From NCBI RefSeq assembly GCF_003253545.1, contig NZ_QKYV01000001.1, positions 124,001 to 188,000 on the forward strand: 64,000 nt of DNA, in the 5' to 3' direction. How positions within the stretch are numbered: position 1 is the stretch's first letter; every line of letters begins with the position of its first letter. The notes beneath the pieces are model-generated. The model had not been told where the DNA came from. It saw nothing but the letters and a program-made list of their open reading frames with translations, and did not search any database. A program made the translations under genes and the position numbers. Below are positions 50,548 through 60,015 of the stretch, piece after piece. The DNA comes from Mesonia algae (GTDB lineage Bacteria; Bacteroidota; Bacteroidia; Flavobacteriales; Flavobacteriaceae).

Positions 50548-52281
50548 ATGAAAAAAATTACTTTTTTAATGTCATTTATGTTTATTGCAATAACATCAAT
50601 GGCACAAACGCCTATTATTACTATGATCTCTGACGGGGATTGTCCTGGTGGACTTCCTAAAGTAGTGGAAATTTATGCTGATGGAGCTGTAGATTTTTCT
50701 AATTATTCTTTAGTTAAATCTCCAAATGGAGGGGATTTTTCAAGTACATTAAATCTAACAGATCTAGGGACCGTTACTGATGATTTTGTATACGTTTATA
50801 AAGACGGAACAGATGATGGTGACAATTCTTTTTTCGACGCCAATTTCCCTAATGCAACAAATAAACTGGCTACTACATCTGATGCGGCCAACTTTAATGG
50901 AGATGATCCTATTAGACTTGTATTAGATAGTGATATGACTGTAATTGACCAATACGGAAATCAAGAAGATGGTACCGATACAGCTTGGGAGTATAAAGAC
51001 GGCTATGCTAAAAGAAATAATGGTACTTTACCAAATGGAGCTTTTAATGCAGGAGATTGGACTTTTAACAATGGTGTTTTAGACGGTGAAGGATTATGTC
51101 AAGGAGGAAATAGTTTTGAGTCTATTATAGGAATTGGAACATTTACTCCAGGGACAGTAGCTTGCCCATTAATAGTTACTCTTACGAGTGTAACTTGCGA
51201 TACAGAAACTACTGGAGCTACTTCAGATACTTATACGGTAACTGGTACCTTTACAGGTGGTGGAACAGAAGTATATACTTTTACAATTAACGAAGGTACA
51301 GTAGTTAGCACTGATGAAATTTCTTCTATGGAAGAAGGTACTATAACTGTTACTGGAATTCCTGAGGGAACAGATTTAATTTATAGCATAACTAGTTCTA
51401 GTTGTGATATTGAAGCTACAGTTCCATCTCCAGAATGTGAACCTTCATCAAATGTTTCAAACATTGCAGCTTTAAGAGAAGGTACAGTAGGTAATATTTA
51501 TACACTTACAGGAGAAGCGTTTTTAACATACCAACAGAGCTTTAGAAACCAAAAGTATATTCAAGATGCAACTGCTGCTATTTTAATAGATGATAATGAT
51601 GGAAATATTACTACTACATATACTGTAGGTGACGGAATCACTAATATAACAGGTGAATTATCTGAGTTTAATGGAATAATGCAATTTATTCCTGAGTCTG
51701 ATCCAGGTGAGGCAACTTCTAATAATAATGATGTAGCTCCTCAAGTTTTAATGGTTGCAGATTTTATGGCTAATTCTGAAATTTATGAGTCTGAGCTTAT
51801 CGCATTTGCAGATGTAACTATTGCAGATATAGCAGAAGGAGATGGTACTTACCAAACAGGTGAAAATTATGACCTTACACAAGGTAGTGATGTAACTACT
51901 CTTAGAACTAACTTTTTCGATGCAGCCTACATCGGTACAGCATTACCTTCATCTACTGTAAATGTAGTGGGAATTGCTAGTCAATTTAACGACGAAGGTC
52001 AAATTTTCCCTACGAATGTAGATGCTAACTTATCGGCTAGCAGCAATACTTTAACAAATGTAAGTATTTACCCTAACCCAAGTAATACAGGTTTAGTAAC
52101 TATTGAAACTGCTTCTAACGAAGCTGCTGCAGTAGAGGTATACAACCTTTTAGGTAAGCAAGTAATTTCTCAAACATTAACTAACTCTACTTTAAATGTT
52201 GCTAACTTATCTAGCGGTGTTTATTTAGTAAAAGTTTCTGTTGAAGGAAAGTCAGCTACTAAAAAATTAGTGATTGAGTAA
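50548..52281 (+). CDS. T9SS-secreted protein with lamin-tail-like and DUF5689-like domains
   Basis: 577 aa. Signal peptide ends AITSMAQ. Residues about 20-190 (GGLPKVVEIYADGAVDFSNYS.., NGDDPIRLVLD) look like a lamin-tail-type domain, often found beside extracellular nucleases. A Cys-containing beta region (about 200-300) follows. Residues about 305-490 (NIAALREGTVGNIYTLTGE.., RNQKYIQDATAAILI) match the DUF5689/OB-like pattern. The C-terminal 80 residues (VSIYPNPSNTGLVTIE..LSSGVYLVKV) are a type A T9SS sorting domain, so it is exported across the outer membrane. It has its own promoter behind the TonB receptor-lipoprotein pair. Confidence 0.85.
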   Translation: MKKITFLMSFMFIAITSMAQTPIITMISDGDCPGGLPKVVEIYADGAVDFSNYSLVKSPNGGDFSSTLNLTDLGTVTDDFVYVYKDGTDDGDNSFFDANFPNATNKLATTSDAANFNGDDPIRLVLDSDMTVIDQYGNQEDGTDTAWEYKDGYAKRNNGTLPNGAFNAGDWTFNNGVLDGEGLCQGGNSFESIIGIGTFTPGTVACPLIVTLTSVTCDTETTGATSDTYTVTGTFTGGGTEVYTFTINEGTVVSTDEISSMEEGTITVTGIPEGTDLIYSITSSSCDIEATVPSPECEPSSNVSNIAALREGTVGNIYTLTGEAFLTYQQSFRNQKYIQDATAAILIDDNDGNITTTYTVGDGITNITGELSEFNGIMQFIPESDPGEATSNNNDVAPQVLMVADFMANSEIYESELIAFADVTIADIAEGDGTYQTGENYDLTQGSDVTTLRTNFFDAAYIGTALPSSTVNVVGIASQFNDEGQIFPTNVDANLSASSNTLTNVSIYPNPSNTGLVTIETASNEAAAVEVYNLLGKQVISQTLTNSTLNVANLSSGVYLVKVSVEGKSATKKLVIE

Positions 52282-52302
52282 TCTTTCATTTAATTCATAT
52301 TT

Positions 52303-52330
52303 AAAGCGCCTCATAATAGAGGCGCTTTTT
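52303..52330 (+). terminator. Terminator after the T9SS protein gene
   Basis: AAAGCGCCTC pairs with GAGGCGCTTT around ATAATA, then a T-run. Confidence 0.92.
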
Positions 52331-52331
52331 T

Positions 52332-52339
52332 TATTTTTG
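52332..52339 (+). promoter_or_regulatory. -7 box (TATTTTTG) for the LuxE-like gene
   Basis: Perfect TAnnTTTG 20 bases before the ATG, immediately after the preceding terminator. Confidence 0.55.
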
Positions 52340-52359
52340 CAAAGTACATAATACTTACC

Positions 52360-53340
52360 ATGTCTTTAACCGAACGTATTTTCTCCATTCAAAACAAACA
52401 AGAGTTTGAAACTATAGCGATTGAAGTTTTTCAATATCAATATAAACATAATAAGGTTTACCAAAACTTTTGTCATCATTTAAACAAAGACATATCTTCT
52501 GTTCACTCCTTGCAAGAGGTTCCTTTTCTACCTATAGAATTCTTTAAATCAAAAAAAATTATCTGTCAAAATTCAAATTTTGAAGAGACATTTACAAGCA
52601 GCGGAACAACAGGTAGCCAAGTAAGTCGGCATTTCGTAAAAGATCTTAGCATCTATGAAACATCTTTCCTTAACGGATTTCAGCAATTTTACGGCAACTT
52701 AGAAGATTATGCCGTTCTTGCTTTATTACCGGCCTATTTAGAAAGAAAAGGATCTTCTTTAGTTTATATGGCTAATGATTTTATAAAAAGAAGTAAGTAT
52801 AAGGAAAGTGGCTTTTATCTTAATAACTTAAAAGAGCTTACTCATACGCTTCAAGGTTTAGAAGAAAGAGGGATTAAAACTTTGCTTATTGGGGTTTCTT
52901 TTGCCCTATTAGATTTAGCAGAAAAATTTCCGCTTCAGCTAAAAAATACCATTGTAATGGAAACTGGGGGAATGAAAGGAAGGAGAAAAGAAATGATTAG
53001 AACTGAATTACACGAAATTTTAGCCCAAGCTTTTCAAGTGAATAAAATTCACAGTGAATACGGAATGACCGAATTACTTTCGCAAGCCTACTCTAAAGGT
53101 GATGGTATCTTTTCTTGCCCTAATCATATGGATATACTCATTCGTGACTCTGAAGATCCTTTAAGTCTACTTTCTATGCAAAAGACGGGGGGCTTAAATA
53201 TAATTGATTTGGCAAATGTAGATTCTTGCTCATTTATTGCAACTCAAGATTTAGGAAAAAAAATTGATGACAATCGATTTGAGATTTTAGGAAGGTTTGA
53301 TGCCAGTGATGTTAGAGGCTGTAATCTAATGGTATTATAA
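52360..53340 (+). CDS. LuxE-like acyl-protein synthetase / acyltransferase
   Basis: 326 aa, cytoplasmic, of the adenylate-forming LuxE group. TFTSSGTTGSQVSRH at about 72-86 is the phosphate-binding loop, ETGGMKGRRKEM the family signature, HSEYGMTEL (about 227) the A5-type motif, and ILGRFDASDVRGCNL the C-terminal motif. LuxE activates fatty acids for luminescence, but no lux genes are present and such homologues in Flavobacteriia are generally annotated as acyltransferases. Real substrate unknown. Monocistronic. Confidence 0.82.
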   Translation: MSLTERIFSIQNKQEFETIAIEVFQYQYKHNKVYQNFCHHLNKDISSVHSLQEVPFLPIEFFKSKKIICQNSNFEETFTSSGTTGSQVSRHFVKDLSIYETSFLNGFQQFYGNLEDYAVLALLPAYLERKGSSLVYMANDFIKRSKYKESGFYLNNLKELTHTLQGLEERGIKTLLIGVSFALLDLAEKFPLQLKNTIVMETGGMKGRRKEMIRTELHEILAQAFQVNKIHSEYGMTELLSQAYSKGDGIFSCPNHMDILIRDSEDPLSLLSMQKTGGLNIIDLANVDSCSFIATQDLGKKIDDNRFEILGRFDASDVRGCNLMVL

Positions 53341-53441
53341 TTATGTTAAAATTCAGCTTAGGCTGTAATTAAACTATTTTTACTACGTCTTAATAAGTGC
53401 TAAGATGAAAGTTTTTTCATAATAGATTGGTTAGTTAGTAG

Positions 53442-53476
53442 GAAACCCCAAGTGTGATGCTTGGGGTTTCTGTTTT
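53442..53476. terminator. Bidirectional terminator between the LuxE-like gene and tyrS
   Basis: GAAACCCCAAG pairs with CTTGGGGTTTC around a 7-base loop, between convergent genes. Confidence 0.92.
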
Positions 53477-53502
53477 TATCTATTTTAGCAATTATAATCT
53501 AT

Positions 53503-54798
53503 TTAAATCGCTTTAATAATATAGGTGTTCTTTTTTCCTTTATTAATGATAATGTACTTTCCACTTATCAAGTCTTTTTCAGTAATGTTGTAATCTTCTT
53601 TTACTTTTTCTTTATTTACTGAAATAGAATTTTCTTTAAGTGCTCTTCTTGCCTCACCATTACTTTTCAAGAAGTTGGTTTCAGCGGCCAGAGCTGCAAT
53701 CATATCCATTCCACTTTCAATAAGACTGTGCTTTACCTCTGCTTGCGGAACACCTTCAAAAATATCTAGAAAGGTTTTTTCATCTAAAGTTCTTAAATCA
53801 TCTGCAGTACTTTTACCAAATAACACATTAGAAGCTTTTATGGCATTCTCTAAATCTTCTTTAGAATGCACCATTGTAGTTACTTCTTCGGCAAGCTTTT
53901 TTTGCAATTGTCTTAAATGCGGCGCTTCATGATGTTCTTTTATTAAGTTTTCAATTTCCTCTTGAGTTAAAAAAGTAAAAATCTTAATATATTTAGCAGC
54001 GTCGTCATCACTGGTATTTAACCAATATTGGTAGAATTTATAAGGTGAAGTTCTTTCGGCATCTAACCAGATATTCCCTCCTTCGGTTTTCCCGAATTTG
54101 GTCCCGTCTGCTTTAGTAATTAATGGACAGGTAAGTGCATAACCTTTCCCATTACCTATTCTCCTAATAAGTTCTGTTCCCGTAGTGATGTTTCCCCATT
54201 GGTCGCTTCCTCCCATTTGTAAAGTACACTCATGCTGATTATACAAATGTAAAAAGTCGTAGCCTTGTAACAATTGGTATGTAAATTCCGTAAAGCTCAT
54301 TCCTTCTTTTGACTCAGAAGAAAGTCTCTTTTTTACAGAATCTTTTGCCATCATATAATTTACGGTAATGTGTTTTCCTACATCTCGAGCAAATTCTAGA
54401 AAACTAAAATCTTTCATCCAGTCGTAGTTGTTCACTAAAACTGCTCCGTTCGCTTCGTCTTTAGAAAAATCTAAAAAACGCTCTAACTGACTTTTAAGAG
54501 CTGCTTGATTATGGGCTAAAGTTTCTTCATCTAACAAATTTCTCTCTTTAGATTTCCCTGATGGATCTCCAATCATACCTGTTGCACCACCTATAAGAGC
54601 AAAAGGCTTGTGCCCAGCTAACTGAAAATGTCTCAACATCATCACCCCTACTAAATGACCAATATGAAGGGAGTCTGCCGTAGGATCTATCCCAACATAT
54701 GCTGCTCGCATTTTTTCTTGTAAATGTTCTTCTGTTCCTGGCATGGTATCATGCAACATTCCTCTCCAAGTTATTTCTTGTACAAAATTTTTGGTCAT
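53503..54798 (-). CDS. tyrS: Tyrosyl-tRNA synthetase
   Basis: Class I aminoacyl-tRNA synthetase, 431 aa. Signature [16 protein letters not shown] (HIGH, about 35-50), Tyr-binding [14 protein letters not shown] and [13 protein letters not shown] loop as KFGKTEGG (about 232), and a C-terminal S4 RNA-binding domain (about 360-431). A -7 box lies just upstream. Confidence 0.97.
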   Translation of the reverse strand: MTKNFVQEITWRGMLHDTMPGTEEHLQEKMRAAYVGIDPTADSLHIGHLVGVMMLRHFQLAGHKPFALIGGATGMIGDPSGKSKERNLLDEETLAHNQAALKSQLERFLDFSKDEANGAVLVNNYDWMKDFSFLEFARDVGKHITVNYMMAKDSVKKRLSSESKEGMSFTEFTYQLLQGYDFLHLYNQHECTLQMGGSDQWGNITTGTELIRRIGNGKGYALTCPLITKADGTKFGKTEGGNIWLDAERTSPYKFYQYWLNTSDDDAAKYIKIFTFLTQEEIENLIKEHHEAPHLRQLQKKLAEEVTTMVHSKEDLENAIKASNVLFGKSTADDLRTLDEKTFLDIFEGVPQAEVKHSLIESGMDMIAALAAETNFLKSNGEARRALKENSISVNKEKVKEDYNITEKDLISGKYIIINKGKKNTYIIKAI

Positions 54799-54826
54799 GG
54801 CTTTATTATTTAATTATAGCAAAGCG

Positions 54827-54834
54827 CAAAGATA
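54827..54834 (-). promoter_or_regulatory. -7 box (TATCTTTG) for tyrS
   Basis: Perfect TAnnTTTG on the minus strand, 28 bases before the tyrS ATG. Confidence 0.6.
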
Positions 54835-54880
54835 TAGGAAACTCAAAATTTTCCTATAAGGATTTCGCTATATTTACAGC

Positions 54881-55900
54881 ATGATTTTAGTTACTGGCGC
54901 CACAGGTTTGGTAGGAAGCCACCTTCTTGCCCAACTCTTACAATTAAACAAACCTATAAGAGCTATTTATAGGTCTCAAGAAAAAGTAATTTACGCAGAA
55001 AAATTACTCCTTTCGTGCTACCCTAATCTTACTGCCTCACAATTGGAGCAAATTGAATGGGTTAATGCTACCTTAGAAAACATCCCACAACTATCTGACA
55101 CTTTTCTAGGAATTGATGAAGTTTATCATTGTGCGGGCTACATCTCTTATAATCCTTCTGAAAAGGAATACAAGAAGCTGAGAAAAGTGAATATTGAAGG
55201 CACCTCTAATATGGTTAATTTGGCTTTGTCTCATTCCGTAAAGAAGTTTTGTCATGTAAGTTCTATCGCAACTTTGGGAAGTGAGTTAAATAAAAAAATG
55301 GTTACTGAAATTTCTCCTCGTAACAATGAAAAAAAATACGATAATTATTCAATTACAAAGTATGGGGCAGAAATGGAAGTTTGGCGAGCTTCTCAAGAAG
55401 GTTTAAATGTAGTTATTGTTAACCCGGGAATTATTATTGGAGAAGGATTTTGGAAAAGCGGCAGCGGATTATTATTCAGTAAAGTAAAAAAAGGGTTAAA
55501 CTATTACATTCCTTTAATAACAGGGTTTGTAGATGTGAAAGATGTCACTCAAGCTATGGTAAGCCTTATGACTTCTCATATAAAGCAAGAACGCTTTATT
55601 TTGGTTGGAGAGAACTTATCTTTTAAGGTAATTCTTCAACAAATTGCTAAAGAATTAAAATGCCGAGAACCTAAAAAAGCAATAAAGTCTTGGATGATTA
55701 CTCTAGGATGGATTTTTCAATCGATAGGAAGAAAGCTATTTGGAACTCCACAAGAAATCACTCAATTGTCTATAAAAGCAGCTTTTAATGAGACTTTTTA
55801 TAACACTACTAAGATTGAAGAAGCGGTAGACTTACAGTTTACACCCTTACAAAAAACCATTAAAAGAGTCTCTAAGTATTATATTGAAAATAATAATTAG
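54881..55900 (+). CDS. NAD(P)-dependent epimerase/dehydratase-like SDR
   Basis: Extended SDR protein, 339 aa. Cofactor motif ILVTGATGLVGSHLL at about 2-16, and the catalytic YSITKYGAEME (YxxxK) at about 156. VSSIATLGSE supplies the Ser. It resembles dihydroflavonol-reductase-like proteins more than sugar epimerases (AIYRSQEKV after the first strand). Substrate unknown. Its stop overlaps the stop of the convergent DUF4296 gene by four bases. Confidence 0.87.
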   Translation: MILVTGATGLVGSHLLAQLLQLNKPIRAIYRSQEKVIYAEKLLLSCYPNLTASQLEQIEWVNATLENIPQLSDTFLGIDEVYHCAGYISYNPSEKEYKKLRKVNIEGTSNMVNLALSHSVKKFCHVSSIATLGSELNKKMVTEISPRNNEKKYDNYSITKYGAEMEVWRASQEGLNVVIVNPGIIIGEGFWKSGSGLLFSKVKKGLNYYIPLITGFVDVKDVTQAMVSLMTSHIKQERFILVGENLSFKVILQQIAKELKCREPKKAIKSWMITLGWIFQSIGRKLFGTPQEITQLSIKAAFNETFYNTTKIEEAVDLQFTPLQKTIKRVSKYYIENNN

Positions 55901-56301
55901 AGACTATCTACTGCTGTTATTTTCTTAGCTTTGGCTTTTTCCATTTCAGTTTTTTTATTAGCATAAAGACTATCGACTAACTTTTTTTCAGCCTCAAGGA
56001 TAGATTTTACTTTTTCGTAAATGCTCTCATTTACTGAAAAATCTTCTGCATAATAATTACTGCTATTTGCTATTTGCAAGCTATCAACTTTATATTTTTC
56101 TAAAATCAAATCTTTAGCCTTTACATTTCTCATTTCGAACTGTTGGTCATTCTTCTGAATAACCGCATCTAACCGCTGAAGATCAACCAAAATATCAACC
56201 ATCTTATCTTCAGGAATAAGGTTATCTGGTTTTGGTGCTTTATTAACATTTTGACAAGCTCCTAAAATGACGACAAATATGATGAAAAATTTGATTTTCA
56301 T
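55897..56301 (-). CDS. DUF4296 lipoprotein
   Basis: 134 aa. Signal ends FVVILGACQN with lipobox Cys16. The opening PDNLIPEDKMVDILVDLQRLDA is the DUF4296 signature; the rest is helical with a basic, coiled-coil-prone tail. Function unknown. Its ATG overlaps the pyrC stop by one base (TAATG), so it is coupled to pyrC, a conserved arrangement in Flavobacteriia. Confidence 0.88.
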   Translation of the reverse strand: MKIKFFIIFVVILGACQNVNKAPKPDNLIPEDKMVDILVDLQRLDAVIQKNDQQFEMRNVKAKDLILEKYKVDSLQIANSSNYYAEDFSVNESIYEKVKSILEAEKKLVDSLYANKKTEMEKAKAKKITAVDSL

Positions 56302-57641
56302 TACCTATCAAACATTAAGCGTTCTGCATTTTTAACCTCTAAAACTTTAAAGTTTTTATAGACTAGTTTTCCATTTACAAATGTATGGGTGATTCTAGAC
56401 TTAAAAGTGGTTTTTTCAAATGGAGACCAACCACATTTATATAAAATATTATCTTTTTGAACGGTCCAAGGAGCATTTAAATCTACTAAAACTAAATCTG
56501 CTTTATACCCTTCCTTAATGTAACCTCTTTTTTCTATCTGAAATAGAATGGCAGGATTGTGACACATTTTTTCGACAATTTTAGGCAATGTGATTTTATC
56601 TTGATGGTAAAATTCTAACATCGCAGGTAAAGCGTGTTGCACTAAGGGTCCGCCACTTGGTGCTTTGGTATATACCTGATCTTTCTCTTCCTTAGTATGA
56701 GGAGCGTGATCTGTTGCGATTACATCTAGTTTATCTTCCAGCAATGCTTTAAATAATGCTTTTTGATCTTTTTCCGTTTTAACGGCAGGGTTCCATTTTA
56801 TCCTCGTTCCTTTTTGTTCATAATCTGAGTTATTGAACCACAGGTGATGAATACAAACTTCTGCTGTTATCTTTTTGTCTTTTAACGGTTTTTTTCCGTC
56901 AAATAAACTTAATTCTTTTGCTGTGCTTAAATGAAATACATGTAACCTTGCTCCTGTTTTCTTTGCAAGTTTTACCGCTTTTGAAGAAGATAAATAACAA
57001 GCCTCTTCGCTTCTTATTTTTGGGTGATAAACCATAGGAATATCATCACCAAATTCCTCCTTGTGCTTAGCTAAATTATCTTTTATCGTCTGTTCATCTT
57101 CACAGTGTACCGCAATAAGTACTGGAGAATGTTTAAAAATTTCTTCTAATGTCTTTTCATCATCTACCAACATATTCCCCGTAGAAGATCCTAAAAACAA
57201 CTTTAAAGCAGCCGTATTTTTAGGATTAATTTTTTTTATCTCTTCAAGATTATCATTGGTGCCACCAAACATAAATGAATAATTGGCAACAGAACTTTCT
57301 TTTGCTGTAGCAAACTTCTCTTCTAGTAGTTCTATCGTGGTGGTTTGCGGGTTGGTATTAGGCATTTCTATAAAAGAAGTAATTCCTCCTGCTACGGCAG
57401 CTCTAGACCCCGATGCGATGTCTTCTTTATGAGTTAATCCTGGTTCTCTAAAATGAACTTGATCATCTATTACCCCTGGCAATAAGTATTGCCCTTCTGC
57501 ATCAATAACTTGAACATCATGAGATTTTACACTTATAATGTCTGCTACTTCTTTAATGATATCATCTTCAATGTAAACTTCTCCATCTTTAACGATGCCT
57601 TCATTTACAATCTTAGCATTTTTTATTAGTATCTTTTTCAT
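56301..57641 (-). CDS. pyrC: Dihydroorotase
   Basis: Zinc amidohydrolase of pyrimidine synthesis, converting carbamoyl-aspartate to dihydroorotate, 446 aa. GVIDDQVHFREPGLTHKED holds the first metal His pair region, AVHCEDEQT and HVFHLSTAKE further His ligands, and IATDHAPHTKEEK the catalytic Asp. The long form (type I) also resembles allantoinase, but the ATDHAPH motif and context favour dihydroorotase. Overlaps the upstream mannosyltransferase gene by four bases. Confidence 0.92.
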   Translation of the reverse strand: MKKILIKNAKIVNEGIVKDGEVYIEDDIIKEVADIISVKSHDVQVIDAEGQYLLPGVIDDQVHFREPGLTHKEDIASGSRAAVAGGITSFIEMPNTNPQTTTIELLEEKFATAKESSVANYSFMFGGTNDNLEEIKKINPKNTAALKLFLGSSTGNMLVDDEKTLEEIFKHSPVLIAVHCEDEQTIKDNLAKHKEEFGDDIPMVYHPKIRSEEACYLSSSKAVKLAKKTGARLHVFHLSTAKELSLFDGKKPLKDKKITAEVCIHHLWFNNSDYEQKGTRIKWNPAVKTEKDQKALFKALLEDKLDVIATDHAPHTKEEKDQVYTKAPSGGPLVQHALPAMLEFYHQDKITLPKIVEKMCHNPAILFQIEKRGYIKEGYKADLVLVDLNAPWTVQKDNILYKCGWSPFEKTTFKSRITHTFVNGKLVYKNFKVLEVKNAERLMFDR

Positions 57642-58366
57642 ACTTCTTTACCAAATAGACTTTTAAACTTCATTTTTAACACACCAAAAACAGCTTCAGA
57701 GATAATATTGCTGCTTAGTTTTGATTCTCCACGAGTTCTGTCAGTAAAAATAACAGGTACCTCAACAATTTTAAAATTTAATAGATAAGCTTTAAATTTC
57801 ATTTCAATTTGAAAAGCATACCCCACAAATTGAATAGAATTAAGGTTGATTTTCTCCAATACACATCTTCGATAACACACAAACCCTGCCGTAGTATCTT
57901 GGATTGGCATTCTAGTAATTGCTTTTACATATTTAGAGGCCATATAACTCATCAAAACCCGTTTCATAGGCCAGTTAACTACATTTACACCTTTAACATA
58001 TCGCGAGCCAATAGCAACATCTGCTTTCTCCTTAACACAACTATTGTACAAACGAATTAAATCGTTTGGATTGTGAGAAAAATCGGCATCCATTTCAAAA
58101 ATAAACTCGTAATCTTTTTGTAAAGCCCACTTGAACCCATGAATATAAGCTGTCCCTAAACCCGATTTATTTTTTCTAACTTCTAGAAAGAGCTTATTAT
58201 CAAATTCTTTTTGTAATAATGAAACTAAAGAGGCTGTGCCGTCTGGTGAATTATCATCTACAACTAAAATATGAAAATCGTGCTTTTGTGAAAACACATT
58301 ACGAATAATACGCTCTATATTTTCAATTTCATTATATGTAGGTATAATTACTAAGCGCTGGGGCAT
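57638..58366 (-). CDS. Polyprenol monophosphomannose synthase (GT2)
   Basis: 242 aa. GT2 fold: IIPTYNEIENIERII, VVDDNSPDGTASLV, FEMDADFSHNPNDL (DxD), and the acceptor region FVGYAFQIEMKFKAY. It transfers mannose from GDP-mannose to polyprenyl phosphate, the donor for periplasmic O-mannosylation, which is widespread in Bacteroidota. No C-terminal membrane domain, so it is the soluble single-domain form. First of a coupled trio with pyrC and the DUF4296 gene. Confidence 0.92.
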   Translation of the reverse strand: MPQRLVIIPTYNEIENIERIIRNVFSQKHDFHILVVDDNSPDGTASLVSLLQKEFDNKLFLEVRKNKSGLGTAYIHGFKWALQKDYEFIFEMDADFSHNPNDLIRLYNSCVKEKADVAIGSRYVKGVNVVNWPMKRVLMSYMASKYVKAITRMPIQDTTAGFVCYRRCVLEKINLNSIQFVGYAFQIEMKFKAYLLNFKIVEVPVIFTDRTRGESKLSSNIISEAVFGVLKMKFKSLFGKEV

Positions 58367-58379
58367 TCTCTTTTTTTGG

Positions 58380-58387
58380 CAAATGTA
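58380..58387 (-). promoter_or_regulatory. -7 box (TACATTTG) for the mannosyltransferase-pyrC-DUF4296 operon
   Basis: Perfect TAnnTTTG on the minus strand, 13 bases before the ATG. Confidence 0.55.
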
Positions 58388-58479
58388 ACTATTTTTAACC
58401 TCAAAATTTTAGCAAATCCTAGCTATTTAATTTTTAACTTTGCTCAAAATTCTATACTTTGGAAGTGATTGTAAGAAAT

Positions 58480-59112
58480 ATGGAGCATAACAATTGGGTT
58501 ACTTTAACCTTTTTATTTGTTTTACTCTTAGTATTAGTTAGCAATCAATTATATCCTGAAAAATTTACTGATTTTAGAAATCTATTCTTCTCGGGTAAGT
58601 ATTTTACCTCACACCAAAAAAAACCATCGGTCTTTAATTTTTTTAGTTTTATTCTTTACTTATCCCATAGTGTTATCCTTTCTTTAGGACTTTTCACCTT
58701 ATTTAAAGTAATGGGATTTTTAAAAGTGGAATATAATTTCCTTTTTTTTCTTCAGATTTTTATTCTGTTAAATGTCCTTATCGGAATAAAATACCTTGTA
58801 GAAAAAATCATCGCTTCTATTTTTACGATAGATAAAGTCATCGATAATTATATTTTTTATAAGATTACCTATAAAAACTTACTGGCTTTTACCTTATTCC
58901 CCGTCTTATTAGTCTTCATATATAGCTGGACACCAAGTCCTATAACCCTTATTATATCTACACTCTTATACCTTTTATTAAATTTATTTATTCTATTAAA
59001 ATATTATTTAAAAAACCAAAAACTTGTTTTTAAGTATTCGTTTTATTTTATTTTGTACCTTTGCACCCTTGAAATAGCACCGTATATTATTTTATATAAA
59101 GTAATTACATAA
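58480..59112 (+). CDS. DUF4271 membrane protein
   Basis: 210 aa with about five hydrophobic helices. I start at the ATG at 58480 (MEHNNWVTLTFLFVLLLVLV), because the TTG at 58459 lies in a TATACTTTG stretch that looks like promoter. Conserved features are LYPEKFTDF after helix 1 and the FKITYKNLL-like loop. Function unknown. It precedes hemD, a pairing common in Flavobacteriia, though hemD also has its own -7 box. Confidence 0.85.
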   Translation: MEHNNWVTLTFLFVLLLVLVSNQLYPEKFTDFRNLFFSGKYFTSHQKKPSVFNFFSFILYLSHSVILSLGLFTLFKVMGFLKVEYNFLFFLQIFILLNVLIGIKYLVEKIIASIFTIDKVIDNYIFYKITYKNLLAFTLFPVLLVFIYSWTPSPITLIISTLLYLLLNLFILLKYYLKNQKLVFKYSFYFILYLCTLEIAPYIILYKVIT

Positions 59113-59131
59113 AAGCTAAGTTTCAAAACTC

Positions 59132-59139
59132 TAAATTTG
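59132..59139 (+). promoter_or_regulatory. -7 box (TAAATTTG) for hemD
   Basis: Perfect TAnnTTTG only seven bases before the hemD ATG, which would give a leaderless transcript if used. Confidence 0.4.
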
Positions 59140-59146
59140 TACGCAT

Positions 59147-59893
59147 ATGAAAGTGAAAACAATTTTAATTTCTCAACCAGAGCCTAAGGTTGAAAATTCT
59201 CCATATTCTGAACTTGAAGAAAAACAAAAAGTAAAAATTGATTTCATACCATTTATTCACGTTGAAGGAGTTTCTTCAAAAAATGTAAGACAGCAAAAAA
59301 TTGATTTAACTCAATACACAGCCATTATTCTTACAAGTAGAAATGCAGTAGATCATTTTTTTAGAATCGCAGAAGAAATGCGCTATAAAGTGCCCGATAC
59401 TTTAAAATATTTCTGTTTGAGTGAAGCTGTTGCTTATTATCTACAAAAATATGTAGTTTACAGAAAAAGAAAAATTTATGTTGGTAAGAGAACTTTTGCA
59501 GAATTGTCTCCAACCATCAAAAAGTATAAAGGAGAAAAATTCTTACTTCCTTCTTCTGATATGTTGAAGCCAGATATCCCTAAAGAATTGAATAAATTAG
59601 GAGTAGATTGGACAAAAGGTATTTTTTATAGAACAGTAGTAAGTGATTTATCACACTTAGAAAAAGTGTTTTATGATATTGTTGTTTTCTTTAGTCCTAG
59701 CGGAATAAAATCTCTCTTTGAGAATTTCCCAGACTTTAAACAAAACAATACACGTATTGCTGTCTTTGGAAATTCTACCATAAAAGCTGCGAAAGAACAT
59801 GGGTTAGTGGCTAATATCAAAGCTCCTACTCCAGAAACCCCTTCTATGACTATGGCTTTAGAGAAGTACATAAAGGAGCAAAACAAGAAGTAG
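59147..59893 (+). CDS. hemD: Uroporphyrinogen-III synthase
   Basis: Haem/tetrapyrrole enzyme closing hydroxymethylbilane with D-ring inversion, 248 aa. Two-domain pattern with TAIILTSRNAVDHFF (about 64-78), FCLSEAVAYYLQ, VVFFSPSGIKSLFENF (about 177-192) and IAVFGNSTIKAAKEHG. The family is poorly conserved in sequence but these strand-loop motifs are characteristic. Other hem genes are not in the window. Confidence 0.88.
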   Translation: MKVKTILISQPEPKVENSPYSELEEKQKVKIDFIPFIHVEGVSSKNVRQQKIDLTQYTAIILTSRNAVDHFFRIAEEMRYKVPDTLKYFCLSEAVAYYLQKYVVYRKRKIYVGKRTFAELSPTIKKYKGEKFLLPSSDMLKPDIPKELNKLGVDWTKGIFYRTVVSDLSHLEKVFYDIVVFFSPSGIKSLFENFPDFKQNNTRIAVFGNSTIKAAKEHGLVANIKAPTPETPSMTMALEKYIKEQNKK

Positions 59894-59915
59894 TTTACCA
59901 AATATCAAATTAAAA

Positions 59916-59953
59916 ATATAGCCTAGTTGACATCAACTAGGCTATATTTTTTT
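59916..59953 (+). terminator. Terminator after hemD
   Basis: ATATAGCCTAGTTG pairs with CAACTAGGCTATAT around ACAT, then a T-run. Confidence 0.93.
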
Positions 59954-59956
59954 ATC

Positions 59957-59997
59957 ATAAAAAAATCCGGTTGAAAAATTTTCAACCGGATTTTTAA
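59957..59997 (-). terminator. Terminator after pckA
   Basis: AAAAATCCGGTTGAA pairs with TTCAACCGGATTTTT around five bases. Back-to-back with the hemD terminator; this one is nearer the pckA stop. Confidence 0.92.
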
Positions 59998-60015
59998 TAT
60001 CTCTAAAAGAAAAAC

